From Prevotella sp902465605 (GTDB taxonomy: Bacteria > Bacteroidota > Bacteroidia > Bacteroidales > Bacteroidaceae), in contig CABQNT010000007.1 in assembly GCA_902465605.1 (NCBI GenBank), positions 62,001 to 126,000 on the forward strand: a stretch of DNA of 64,000 bases, read 5' to 3'. Made by a program: the position numbers and the translations under genes. The notes beneath the pieces were generated by a model. That model worked only from the letters and a program-made list of their open reading frames with translations, made no database searches and was not told where the DNA came from. This document shows, one piece after another, positions 35,902-44,443 of this stretch; the stretch's first letter is position 1, and each line of letters opens with the position of its first letter.

Positions 35902-36600
35902 ATGAGTAACGAGTGGTTTCAGTTCAAACAATTTACCATCCGGCAAGACCAGTGCGCCATGAAAGTGGGTACGGATGGCGTGTTGTTGGGTGCCTGGGCC
36001 AAGGGAGGACAGCGCATTCTTGATGTCGGGACGGGTACCGGACTCATTGCTTTGATGATGGCGCAGCGTTATGCTGCTTGCTTTGTTGAGGCTTTGGAGA
36101 TTGACCGTGACGCCTGTCGGCAGGCAAAAGTCAATGTAGAGGCTTCCCCATTTGCCGATAGGGTGAGGGTTCGGGAGGTGGCTTTGCAGCAGTTTGAAAC
36201 GGTAAAACAATTTGACAGCATCGTTTCTAATCCACCTTACTTCGTGGAAGGCCTTCGTAGTCCGGATGCGAAGCGTTCCATGGCTCGTCACAGTGACACG
36301 CTTCCCTATGAAGCATTGTGCCAATCTGCCTACCGATTGCTTGCCAATGAGGGTGAAATGAGCGTGGTGCTGCCGGTTGAATCGGTTGAGCAATTCAGTA
36401 CTACAGCCGTGATTGCGGGATTTTATCTTCGAAAAAAATATTTGATAAAGACGGTTGCCCGCAAATCGCCCAAACGCTGTTTGATGGCATGGATGAAGCG
36501 TCGTCCCGAAAAGCTGGATGAGCAGACGCTGACATTGTTTGACGATGCGGGAGAAATGTCTGAATGGTATGCGAAATTAATGAACAATTTTTATTTGTAA
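35902..36600 (+). CDS. trmN6: tRNA1(Val) (adenine(37)-N6)-methyltransferase
   Basis: SAM-dependent methyltransferase of the YfiC type, which methylates A37 of tRNA-Val. It has 232 residues. The family start (FQFKQFTIRQDQCAMKVGTDGVLLGAWA) is present, so the ATG at 35902 is right. SAM motif I is LDVGTGTGLIALMMAQR, and NPPY, the N6-adenine signature, lies near residues 108-111. The C-terminal RRPEKLDEQTLTLFDDAGEMSEWY is also typical. Single-gene unit. Confidence 0.93.
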   Translation: MSNEWFQFKQFTIRQDQCAMKVGTDGVLLGAWAKGGQRILDVGTGTGLIALMMAQRYAACFVEALEIDRDACRQAKVNVEASPFADRVRVREVALQQFETVKQFDSIVSNPPYFVEGLRSPDAKRSMARHSDTLPYEALCQSAYRLLANEGEMSVVLPVESVEQFSTTAVIAGFYLRKKYLIKTVARKSPKRCLMAWMKRRPEKLDEQTLTLFDDAGEMSEWYAKLMNNFYL

Positions 36601-36656
36601 AGAACGACTGTGACGGAACGAAGGCGCATGCCATACTTTAGTCATTTGAAACAAAA

Positions 36657-36684
36657 ACGGCATCAACCTGCGGGTTGATGCCGT
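36657..36684 (-). terminator. Terminator of the lipid kinase gene
   Basis: A 12-bp perfect inverted repeat (ACGGCATCAACC / GGTTGATGCCGT) with a 4-nt loop. A T-tract (TTTTTG) follows it only on the minus strand, so it serves the minus-strand gene, though it could also stop trmN6 transcripts. Confidence 0.75.
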
Positions 36685-36739
36685 ATTGGTTGGATGGCGT
36701 TCATGAGCATGTGGCCATGGTAACGGCCGCATGTGGTCA

Positions 36740-37765
36740 TCATAGGTTTAATTTCTTCTGCAACACTTTGCTTAAGGCCTGTATGTGGCGTGTTTGTATA
36801 GAGATATCTTCGCGCACCACGTTGATTTCGTTGAACAGCTCGGCAGCGGCACTCTGAATGGCGTTGGGCTGTCGTTGACTCTTGTCAGCATCGGGGTTGA
36901 TGATGATTTTGATACCCTTTTCCACCAGTTCGATGTCAATATCTCTGTCCGTCATCACTGGGTCGCCATCGTAGTGGATTACCCCTGGCTTACTGCGGTG
37001 TATGTGGAGTTTCTTTGAGGTGAAAGTCTTGATTTTAGAATTCTTGTCCAACGTTTTGTTGAACATGTCGATGCTGATTTGTGGAGCCTCGATAATATCG
37101 AAGGGTTCCATGATAATCACGTTCATCAGTCCGTCGCTCATCGATGCCTGTGGTGCGATGAAGGCATTGTTGCCATATTGCGATGCGTTGGCACAAGAGA
37201 TGAGAAAGGCTTTGTATTTGCTCACACCATTCTCGGTGGTGATTTCGTAAGTCTCAGGTTTGTATTTGAGGCCTTCTTCCAACACCTTCTGAACATAGGT
37301 GATGGGACCGCGCTTTCCGCACTCAGCAAACTTCTGACTGACATAGGCATCGAATCCCATGCCGCAGGTACAGAAGAACGGGTAGCCGTTGATTATGCCG
37401 TAGTCGAAGTCATGGATGACGCATTTGTTGATGATTTCGATGGACTTCTTCACACTCATGGGAATGAGCATGTGGCGCGCTAGCCCATTACCTGAACCGC
37501 AGGGGATGATGCCCAATGCCGTGTCTGAATGCACAATGGCGCGCGCCACCTCATTGATGGTGCCATCACCGCCCACAGCCACGACAATATCCACATGAGA
37601 ATCTTTGGCTTCTGTAGCCAATTCAGAGGCATGACCGGCATGATTGGTCGTAATGATTTCGTACTCAAACTGCTCATGGTCGAGCTTTGCGTCAATCATT
37701 TTGGGTATGCCGTCCTTGTCACTGGTTCCCGATATGGGGTTCATGATGAATCTTATCTTCTTCAT
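36740..37765 (-). CDS. Diacylglycerol/sphingosine-kinase-family lipid kinase
   Basis: A 341-residue YegS/DagK-type lipid kinase. The opening FIMNPISGTSDK is the family's N-terminal motif and VVAVGGDGTINEVARAI near residues 59-76 holds the GGDGT nucleotide-binding loop. PCGSGNGLAR near 100 follows. It phosphorylates a membrane lipid in the cytoplasm. Members act on diacylglycerol, sphingoid bases or ceramide. The gene is divergent from serine palmitoyltransferase 223 bp away, so a sphingolipid substrate is plausible (inference). Confidence 0.85.
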   Translation of the reverse strand: MKKIRFIMNPISGTSDKDGIPKMIDAKLDHEQFEYEIITTNHAGHASELATEAKDSHVDIVVAVGGDGTINEVARAIVHSDTALGIIPCGSGNGLARHMLIPMSVKKSIEIINKCVIHDFDYGIINGYPFFCTCGMGFDAYVSQKFAECGKRGPITYVQKVLEEGLKYKPETYEITTENGVSKYKAFLISCANASQYGNNAFIAPQASMSDGLMNVIIMEPFDIIEAPQISIDMFNKTLDKNSKIKTFTSKKLHIHRSKPGVIHYDGDPVMTDRDIDIELVEKGIKIIINPDADKSQRQPNAIQSAAAELFNEINVVREDISIQTRHIQALSKVLQKKLNL

Positions 37766-37988
37766 CTTGTGTATTGTCTGTTATTTTAACGCTGTTGTTC
37801 CGAAAGACTTTTTCATTCATGCGAACATGATTCGCAAATGTACGACAATTCCAGTGATATATCCATTTAAATCTGGTAAAAAACTTAAATTTGGCGTTTT
37901 TAGTTGAGAAAGGAACAATTTATGTTATTATTTTTATATCTTTGCAGCCTATATTATTCATTATGGGTGGGACACCTATTTAAATATA

Positions 37989-39179
37989 ATGGGACAATTA
38001 CAAGAAAGATACAAAAATTATCGAGATCCTCAGAAATACATGGATGCTGGCGTGTATCCTTATTTCAGGGAAATAACCAGTAAACAAGGAACGGAAGTAG
38101 AGATGGGCGGGCATCGAGTGTTGATGTTTGGCTCTAACGCTTATACGGGATTGACGGGCGATGAACGTGTCATCCGTGCGGCCAAGGAGGCCTTGGATAA
38201 ATATGGTTCGGGCTGTGCAGGAAGCCGATTCCTCAATGGTACGCTTGACCTGCATGTGCAATTGGAGAAAGAATTGGCCACCTTCGTGGGAAAAGATGAA
38301 ACACTGTGTTTCCCTACGGGGTTCTCTGTCAACCAAGGTGTGTTGGCTATGGTGGTGGGTCGCAACGACTATATCCTCTGTGATGACCGTGACCATGCCA
38401 GTATCGTGGATGGACGCCGCTTGTCGTTCGCCACACAACTGCGCTATAAGCATAACGACATGGCCGACTTGGAACGGTTGTTGCAAAAGCTTCCTTACGA
38501 TGCTGTGAAGCTGATAGTGGTGGATGGAGTGTTCTCTATGGAGGGAGATTTGGCCAATTTGCCCGCTATTGTTGAATTGAAACGTAAGTATAATTGTTCC
38601 ATCATGGTTGATGAGGCGCACGGATTGGGAGTTTTTGGCCGTGAAGGACGTGGTGTTTGTGACCATTTTGGATTGACCCACGAGGTTGACCTCATCATGG
38701 GAACCTTCTCAAAGAGTTTGGCTTCTATCGGCGGTTTCATCGCATCGGACAGCGACACCATCAACTATCTGCGCCATACCTGTCGCACCTATATATTTAG
38801 TGCATCCGATACGCCTGCCGCAACAGCTGCCGCACGCGAAGCCCTGCGTATCATTCAGGCTGAACCAGAGCGGATAGAGCATCTTTGGCAAGTCACTCGC
38901 TACGCCTTGAAACGCTTTAAGGAAGAAGGTTTTGAGATTGGTGAAACGGAGAGTCCGATTATTCCGCTGTATGTGAGAGACATTGATAAGACCTTTATGG
39001 TGACTAAGTTGGCTTTTGACAACGGTGTGTTCATCAACCCAGTGATACCTCCAGCCTGTGCGCCGCAAGACACATTGGTTCGTTTTGCATTGATGGCCAC
39101 GCATACTGAAGAACAAGTAGAGCGGGGTGTTCAGGCGTTGAAAAAAGTGTTTGTGGACCAAGGTATCATCAAGAAGTAG
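37989..39179 (+). CDS. spt: Serine palmitoyltransferase (sphingolipid synthesis)
   Basis: PLP-dependent alpha-oxoamine synthase that condenses serine with an acyl-CoA or acyl-ACP, the first step of sphingolipid synthesis. It has 396 residues. VDEAHGLGVFG binds PLP, and GTFSKSLASIGGF near 236-248 carries the Schiff-base lysine near 241. The family also includes KBL and BioF. The N-terminus (MGQLQERYKNYRDPQKYMDAG) and the organism's lineage favour the palmitoyltransferase. A -7 box TATCTTTG lies at 37937-37944. Confidence 0.88.
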   Translation: MGQLQERYKNYRDPQKYMDAGVYPYFREITSKQGTEVEMGGHRVLMFGSNAYTGLTGDERVIRAAKEALDKYGSGCAGSRFLNGTLDLHVQLEKELATFVGKDETLCFPTGFSVNQGVLAMVVGRNDYILCDDRDHASIVDGRRLSFATQLRYKHNDMADLERLLQKLPYDAVKLIVVDGVFSMEGDLANLPAIVELKRKYNCSIMVDEAHGLGVFGREGRGVCDHFGLTHEVDLIMGTFSKSLASIGGFIASDSDTINYLRHTCRTYIFSASDTPAATAAAREALRIIQAEPERIEHLWQVTRYALKRFKEEGFEIGETESPIIPLYVRDIDKTFMVTKLAFDNGVFINPVIPPACAPQDTLVRFALMATHTEEQVERGVQALKKVFVDQGIIKK

Positions 39180-39199
39180 CACTTTTGCACCTAAATAAT

Positions 39200-39230
39200 A
39201 ACAGGGAAAGTAGATTATGCTTTCCCTGTT
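39200..39230 (+). terminator. Intrinsic terminator after spt
   Basis: AACAGGGAAA pairs with TTTCCCTGTT around an 11-nt loop, followed by TTGGTTT, 20 bp after the stop codon. Confidence 0.8.
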
Positions 39231-39392
39231 TTGGTTTACAGAGATTGATTGTAGCGTGCATGAGCCGTGTTAACAAACAATGTGTCGGGAACGTTCATTC
39301 TCAGAATTGTCACATTAATGACGCTAACAAGCGCAAGTTTTCCCGTGATTCATACGTTCATGTGCGGTTTGTGAAATAATTGTTGAAAAAAT

Positions 39393-39423
39393 TTTGGGAA
39401 TATAAAAATATATCTTACCTTTG
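39393..39423 (+). promoter_or_regulatory. Promoter of tRNA-Pro
   Basis: TTTG at 39393-39396 and TACCTTTG at 39416-39423 are separated by 19 nt, about 28 nt ahead of the tRNA. Confidence 0.75.
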
Positions 39424-39451
39424 CACTCGCAATTCAACAATGAACTGCAAG

Positions 39452-39525
39452 CGGGGTGTAGCGCAGCCCGGTAGCGCTCCTGTTTTGGGAACAGGCGGTC
39501 GCAGGTTCGAATCCTGTCGCCCCGA
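39452..39525 (+). tRNA. tRNA-Pro (anticodon TGG)
   Basis: A 74-nt cloverleaf. Acceptor arms CGGGGTG and CGCCCCG pair, the anticodon loop is TTTGGGA between CCTGT and ACAGG, and the T-arm has the GGTTCGAATCC motif. CCA is not encoded. The frame running through it is not a gene. Confidence 0.97.
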
Positions 39526-39534
39526 CAAAAATAT

Positions 39535-39571
39535 AAAATACAATGTATTGGTCATCAATACATTGTATTTT
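39535..39571 (+). terminator. Terminator of tRNA-Pro
   Basis: A perfect 16-bp inverted repeat starting AAAATACAATGTATTG with a 5-nt loop, followed by TTATTT. It begins 9 nt after the tRNA. Confidence 0.8.
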
Positions 39572-39661
39572 TATTTATAGACGATTCTTTTATCCAAAAA
39601 GATTGGGAAATGAATGCTCAACTTAGCTCCACAGCATGTTTGAACATACAACGGATAGTTG

Positions 39662-40708
39662 TTATTGAATGCCTCGCTGGTTCAATGCTGCGGTGTATTT
39701 GGCTGCATTGGCCTTGTGTTCAGTGTATGTCCGTGCAAAGTTGTGTGTTCCACTGAAGTCTTCTTTAGCACACATGTAAAGGTAGTCGTGATGCGTCATG
39801 TTGAGCACAGCCTCTATGCCGGCAATCGAGGCGATGCGTATGGGGCCTGGTGGCAAGCCTGTGTTCACGTATGTGTTGTAGGGACTTTTGATGGTTAACA
39901 GCTTATTGTATATGCGCCTCAAACCAAAGTCTTTCCACGCAAATTTTATGGTAGGGTCAGCTTGCAGTGGCATTCCGTTGGGATATTCGGCATTGCGCAA
40001 CATCAGTCGGTTATAGTACATGCCAGCAATCATGGGCTTCTCTCCATTGTTAGCCGTTTCCTCATCAACGATGCTGGCCAAGGTAATCACTTCGTTTGGA
40101 GATAATTTCAGTTGTTGTGCTTTTGCCTTTCTATCGGTGTTCCAGAAGTTGTTGCTCTCTTTTTTCATCCGATCCAACAGCTTGTTAATGTTTACATTCC
40201 AATAAATATCGTAGGTGTTTGGAATAAACATGCACGCTATGGTGGTGGTGTCATAACCGTATTTTTGGCATACGGTGTCGTTTTTCAAAGCGCTGGCCAG
40301 CGTTGTACTGTCCAGCATCAGATGCTTTGCCAGTTCGGCCGACAAGCGTTCAACGGTCCTGACCGTAGGAATGGTAAGATTAACAGGCTCTTGCATGCCA
40401 TTTTTCAGGTGCCTCAAAACCGTGAAAGCCCCTTCTCCCGACCTGATGGCATACCTACCTGTGCGAACGTGGTCGGCATACTTGGTGTGCCTCATCAACG
40501 TGGTAAAGCCATGGAGGCTGTGCTGACGGGCTATGGGAGTGAGCTTGGCCACTACCGAGTCGGCATTATCATCCGTGTCTATGTAGATATAGCTGGTGGT
40601 TTCTGAGGTTGAAAAAGCACTGAAGAAATAGTAAAAGGTCAATCCGCATACCAGAAGAACGCAGATGGCCGCAGCAAGTAGATAGTAGTTTTTATGCTGT
40701 TTGTCCAT
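39662..40708 (-). CDS. mltG: Endolytic murein transglycosylase
   Basis: Inner-membrane lytic transglycosylase of the YceG family that cuts nascent glycan strands and so limits their length. It has 348 residues with one N-terminal membrane segment (YYLLAAAICVLLVCGLTFYYFF). The catalytic Glu sits in LASIVDEETANNGEKPMIAGMYYNRL, followed by LQADPTIKFAW and SPYNTYVNTGLPPGPIRIAS. Normal length for the family. No other cell-wall gene is adjacent. Confidence 0.95.
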   Translation of the reverse strand: MDKQHKNYYLLAAAICVLLVCGLTFYYFFSAFSTSETTSYIYIDTDDNADSVVAKLTPIARQHSLHGFTTLMRHTKYADHVRTGRYAIRSGEGAFTVLRHLKNGMQEPVNLTIPTVRTVERLSAELAKHLMLDSTTLASALKNDTVCQKYGYDTTTIACMFIPNTYDIYWNVNINKLLDRMKKESNNFWNTDRKAKAQQLKLSPNEVITLASIVDEETANNGEKPMIAGMYYNRLMLRNAEYPNGMPLQADPTIKFAWKDFGLRRIYNKLLTIKSPYNTYVNTGLPPGPIRIASIAGIEAVLNMTHHDYLYMCAKEDFSGTHNFARTYTEHKANAAKYTAALNQRGIQ

Positions 40709-40842
40709 GTTTTCAATTGAAAATGTGATTCGGGTGCAAAGGTAGTTGAAGTTGAAGACAAGGCAAAATAATTGCGCATATATTTTGGTTTCTCATTCAT
40801 GAACCCTGACTGCTATACACAACCGTTCACGGCACGTCTTGC

Positions 40843-40935
40843 AATAGCATTGAGTTTGGGCTTCAAAGTCATGCAAATTGGCCACCAAAGTCATTGAGTT
40901 TAACCTCCAAAGTCATGTGAATTGATTTGTAATCT
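40843..40935. repeat. Intergenic 22-bp repeat array, cleanest copy
   Basis: Four units of the form CAAAGTCATGCAAATTGGCC recur with ATG/ATT cores at 40849, 40871, 40893 and 40915, each 22 bp apart. The array stands in the 600-bp gap upstream of mltG on the minus side and the HAD gene on the plus side. Apart from the operator-like palindrome at 41151, nothing else is recognised in 40709-41317. Confidence 0.8.
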
Positions 40936-41150
40936 TTTTAACACGGAAGTTCCGTTTGGTTACTTTCTTTCGTATTCGACTGATATCTTGTGAGTTAGCA
41001 TAATTCCTCCTACGCAATAACAAGTCGTTTTTCGTCATATTTTCAATGAAATAATAAGGTTGAAGGATGTTGAAAAAAAGAAGATTAGTTGGTTTGCTTC
41101 ATCCCTTACAATCGTCTATTGAAGCCAGGACAGGTGCCATGAAAAACGTT

Positions 41151-41188
41151 CATTTGTTTGTCAGTGCAACAAACAAATGCTACCTTTG
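41151..41188 (+). promoter_or_regulatory. Promoter with operator-like palindrome
   Basis: TTTG at 41157-41160 and TACCTTTG at 41181-41188 are 20 nt apart. A perfect 11-bp inverted repeat (CATTTGTTTGT / ACAAACAAATG, 41151-41161 and 41169-41179) covers the -33 box and fills the spacer to within 1 nt of the -7 box. That placement suggests a repressor site. Confidence 0.65.
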
Positions 41189-41317
41189 CAGATAGAAACA
41201 GGGTTGACACAGATAATATACGCCCAGTCGTTGATTAACGAATGGTTTTTCCTTCAGAAAGAAAAGGAAACCGCAATGGGAGTCAGCCAACAGAATAAAT
41301 TAAACACTCATAGGCTC

Positions 41318-41959
41318 ATGAAAGAATACAGTACATATATTTTTGATTTAGATGGTACCTTGCTTGATTCGCTTCAAGACTTATACATTAGTTGCAATGC
41401 GGCTTTGAAGATGCATGGCATGCCTGAACGAACCATCGGTGAGGTGAGAAAGTTTGTGGGTAATGGTGTGAAAAAACTCATGGAGCGCGCCATACCCAAT
41501 GGATTAGACAATCCCGACTTTGAGGTTACATACGCTGATTTTCGTCAACACTATTTGGTTCATAATCTTGACAATACCAAGCCCTACCCGGGGATACTTG
41601 AGCTTTTGGCCAATTTGCAGGCCCATGGCAAGAAGTTGGCTGTGGTCAGTAACAAGTTCTACGATGCCACGCAAGACCTTTGTCGACACTTTTTTAGCGA
41701 CTATGTCACGGTAGCGATTGGTGAACGAGAAAACATTAAGAAAAAGCCGGCACCTGACACGGTGTTAGAAGCCTTGCGCCAGTTGGACGATGATGGCCAG
41801 GATGTTGTTTACATTGGTGACAGTGATGTAGACATAGCCACGGCACGCAACAGCAACATGCCTTGCATCAGTGTGTTATGGGGATTTAGAGATAAAGAAT
41901 TTTTGTTGGAACATGGAGCCACCACCTTGGTTTCCTCGCCAAAAGAGTTGATGCTTTAG
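41318..41959 (+). CDS. HAD-family hydrolase (phosphoglycolate-phosphatase-like)
   Basis: A 213-residue cytoplasmic phosphatase of the HAD superfamily. The nucleophile motif IFDLDGTLLDS lies at residues 8-18 (Asp10 and Asp12). The Ser/Thr motif VVSNK and the GDSDVDIATARN motif with the Mg-binding Asp pair follow. The cap domain of about 75 residues is alpha-helical, as in Gph. The ATG at 41318 is chosen because the catalytic motif is close behind; the frame is open back to 41177. The substrate is not certain. Confidence 0.85.
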   Translation: MKEYSTYIFDLDGTLLDSLQDLYISCNAALKMHGMPERTIGEVRKFVGNGVKKLMERAIPNGLDNPDFEVTYADFRQHYLVHNLDNTKPYPGILELLANLQAHGKKLAVVSNKFYDATQDLCRHFFSDYVTVAIGERENIKKKPAPDTVLEALRQLDDDGQDVVYIGDSDVDIATARNSNMPCISVLWGFRDKEFLLEHGATTLVSSPKELML

Positions 41960-41976
41960 GCCGTAACACGCACCCT

Positions 41977-43314
41977 TTATTCCATCAAACCCGTTTGGTA
42001 GAATTTCAATAAGCCAATATTCAAAATCGCAAGGTACTTGGCTTGCAGTTCGTTTTGTTCTGCTGTCATGAGCTTGTTTTTGCCGTCTGTGAGTTCAACG
42101 ATGTTGATGAGCTGCTCGTCAAACTTGGCTTTAAGCAGCCTGAAACTTTCTTCTGCGCTCTGTGTACTCACCTTGGCAGCCTTAAATCGGTTTTGGTTGT
42201 TAACGGCTTGCAGCCAATAGTCTTCGATGTTTGAATACAAGGTAGTTTGCTTGTCTTTCAAGTCAAGCATGTAGTTTTGTTTTTGCAACATGGCTTTGTT
42301 CACGGCAGTCTTTGCCTGTCTGTTGTCAAACAGCGGAATGCTCAATGAGATGCCTGCGCCGATGTCAAAGTTGTTTTTCAGTTGGTTTCCCCATTGATAG
42401 TCGCTCATCGAAGTGGTGCTGGTACCAACACCAGCGTTGATTCCGATAACGGGCAGTCTGCTGGCCTTTGCAATCTTCACACTCAGATTGCTGCTCTCGA
42501 TACCTAACTGTGCATTTTGTATTTCAGGCCGATAGTTCAGCGCTGCCGAATAAACCGCTTTCACAGTGGGAATCGGTTGAAGGGCCATGGCATCGGTTGT
42601 GTGCGGTACGTCTATTTCAAACGTTTCTTCATCAACCAGTTGCAGAAGCTGTTTCAGCTGTCGCTTGTAGTTGCGCAAGTTGCTCTCAGCTTCAACCACA
42701 TTATATTCGTCTTGAGCACGTTGGGCGGTAAGTTGCGCCATGTCGGCACGACTCATTTTCTGCACTTTCATAAATTCTTCGCCACGCTTTTCGTTTTGCA
42801 CACTCGAGGCCAACATAGATTTATTCACTGCGATGGCCTCACTGGAATAGAGTATTTGTACATACAACTGTGCGATTTGCTCAATCAGTTGATTGACCAT
42901 GGTTGCCGAATCGAGTGCGGCTTGTTTCTCCGTCAGCTTGTTCAGTTTCACCGTGTTGGTGTTTCTTCCACCGTTCCATACCGTCCAACTACCGTTCACA
43001 CTGTAAGTTCCGTTGTAATACACCTTGTCAATTGAAGTCTGAACATAGCCTTCAGCGGCGATACCTGTTTGTGGCCATGGCCGATAAGTCGCATTTTGAG
43101 AGGTGGCAGCGTTCAGCGATGGCAATAGCGCAGCCTGGCTCTGCTTGGTGTCTTCAATGGCACTGAGGTGTTTGAGCGAGGTCTTTTTCAGCGAGATGTT
43201 GTTGGATAGGGCGTAGTGGATGCAGTCTTTCAATGACCACTTTCGCGCCTCAATAGGTGTTGACGATGACAAGAAGATGATTGCCAGGAGGCAAGTTGTA
43301 CAAATATTTTTCAT
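41977..43314 (-). CDS. TolC-family outer-membrane efflux protein
   Basis: About 445 residues. A signal peptide (MKNICTTCLLAIIFLSSSTPIEA) is followed by two outer-membrane efflux-protein repeats, starting with WSLKDCIHYALSNNISL. Long helical segments are interrupted by strands, as in TolC trimers spanning the outer membrane and periplasm. The frame extends to 43377, but the ATG at 43314 gives a standard signal peptide. No inner-membrane pump or adaptor gene is adjacent, so its partner lies elsewhere. Confidence 0.9.
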   Translation of the reverse strand: MKNICTTCLLAIIFLSSSTPIEARKWSLKDCIHYALSNNISLKKTSLKHLSAIEDTKQSQAALLPSLNAATSQNATYRPWPQTGIAAEGYVQTSIDKVYYNGTYSVNGSWTVWNGGRNTNTVKLNKLTEKQAALDSATMVNQLIEQIAQLYVQILYSSEAIAVNKSMLASSVQNEKRGEEFMKVQKMSRADMAQLTAQRAQDEYNVVEAESNLRNYKRQLKQLLQLVDEETFEIDVPHTTDAMALQPIPTVKAVYSAALNYRPEIQNAQLGIESSNLSVKIAKASRLPVIGINAGVGTSTTSMSDYQWGNQLKNNFDIGAGISLSIPLFDNRQAKTAVNKAMLQKQNYMLDLKDKQTTLYSNIEDYWLQAVNNQNRFKAAKVSTQSAEESFRLLKAKFDEQLINIVELTDGKNKLMTAEQNELQAKYLAILNIGLLKFYQTGLME

Positions 43315-43463
43315 ACCGTGTTCGTTATGTTTTATCAGATTGCTCGGGAAGATGGGGTACTTGTACCCAACTCCCATTGTTGTCTGTTAGACGACAAAAG
43401 TAATGAAAAAGTTTAGCAATTCTGTGATTTCATGTAAAATCAAACAGAAAACAGGTTGTAAAA

Positions 43464-43495
43464 TTTGCTCGTTTCGTGCGAAAAATGTATCTTTG
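43464..43495 (+). promoter_or_regulatory. Promoter of the ribE leader RNA
   Basis: TTTG at 43464-43467 and TATCTTTG at 43488-43495 are 20 nt apart, a near-ideal Bacteroidetes promoter. It starts a leader of about 250 nt. Confidence 0.8.
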
Positions 43496-43502
43496 CAATA
43501 AC

Positions 43503-43745
43503 AAACATGATACAACATGGGGGTTGTGTCGGTTTGATCGGGATACTCATCAATAAAAAAATGAAACCGAGAAGACTTCTCTTGCTAATGGCGGGCCACA
43601 TAAATCCTTAGGGACTAAGCTGTAAAGCCGGTGGATTACAAAGGCGGAGAGCTCTCAAATCTTATCAAGTACGGAGTTTCATCACATCATCGAGCAACCC
43701 CTTTTTATGATACAAAGGCAGGTGCATTCCTGCCTTTTTAATTCT
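43503..43745 (+). ncRNA. Structured leader RNA or small RNA ahead of ribE
   Basis: The region between a strong promoter and ribE has no ORF but several long-range pairings: GGGGTTG (43520-43526) with CAACCCC (43695-43701), and ATGAAAC (43561-43567) with GTTTCAT (43676-43682). An independent terminator hairpin AAAGGCAGG / CCTGCCTTT with a T-tract follows at 43714-43740, only 16 nt before the ribE ATG. This is the layout of a riboswitch or a terminated small RNA. It does not match the FMN riboswitch core or any class I recognise. Confidence 0.65.
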
Positions 43746-43755
43746 ATTTTAGCTT

Positions 43756-44361
43756 ATGTTTTCCGGAATCGTAGAAGAAATGGCCACACTGGTTGCCATC
43801 GATCGAGATCAAGACAATATTGATTTCACTTTTAAATGCTCGTTTGTAGATTATCTCAAGATAGACCAAAGCATCAGTCACAATGGTGTTTGCCTGACAG
43901 TTGTACGTTTGACTGACGACACCTACACGGTTACAGCCATGAGGGAAACCCTCATCAGAAGCAACTTGGGGCTGTTGAAAGTGGGCGACAGGGTGAATGT
44001 AGAGCGGTCGATGTTGATGAATGGCCGTCTGGATGGACACATCGTGCAAGGTCATGTCGACGGAACGGCGACGTGTGTGAACATGGAAGATGCCGATGGG
44101 TCAACCTATTTCACCTTTGAATATCCATTCGACAAGACGATGGCCAAGCGTGGTTACATGACCGTAGACAAGGGTAGCGTCACCGTGAACGGCGTTTCAC
44201 TGACCGTATGTGAGCCTACGGACAATAGTTTTAAGGTGGCCATCATTCCTTATACCCGAGAGAATACTAATTTCTGTGATATCAAGATTGGGTCTGTCGT
44301 TAACATCGAGTTCGACATCTTGGGCAAGTACATGGCCCGTCTCCTTCATTTCGACGCGTGA
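43756..44361 (+). CDS. ribE: Riboflavin synthase, alpha subunit
   Basis: Dismutates two lumazine molecules to make riboflavin. It has 201 residues in two lumazine-binding repeats: MFSGIVEEMATL at the N-terminus starts the first, and VQGHVDGTATCV near residue 97 starts the second. ISHNGVCLTVVR and VTVNGVSLTV are the paired substrate-binding motifs. Standing alone without ribD, ribBA or ribH, it is preceded by a terminator hairpin that may control its expression. Confidence 0.96.
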   Translation: MFSGIVEEMATLVAIDRDQDNIDFTFKCSFVDYLKIDQSISHNGVCLTVVRLTDDTYTVTAMRETLIRSNLGLLKVGDRVNVERSMLMNGRLDGHIVQGHVDGTATCVNMEDADGSTYFTFEYPFDKTMAKRGYMTVDKGSVTVNGVSLTVCEPTDNSFKVAIIPYTRENTNFCDIKIGSVVNIEFDILGKYMARLLHFDA

Positions 44362-44443
44362 ACATGGGGCTTTCCATCTTTGATGAGCAACAGAAAAATG
44401 TTCGGCTTTTATCGCATATTTCATTCAATACATATTTTATATA

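Noticed and set aside
39380..39580. 66-residue frame across tRNA-Pro
   Set aside because: The tRNA cloverleaf fully explains the sequence; the frame (…RGVAQPGSAPVLGTGGRRFES…) is a well-known tRNA shadow.
40843..40935. CRISPR array
   Set aside because: The 22-bp units are contiguous with no unique spacers, and no cas genes are present in the window.
43503..43745. FMN riboswitch before ribE
   Set aside because: The conserved FMN aptamer segments could not be found; the pairing layout is different.
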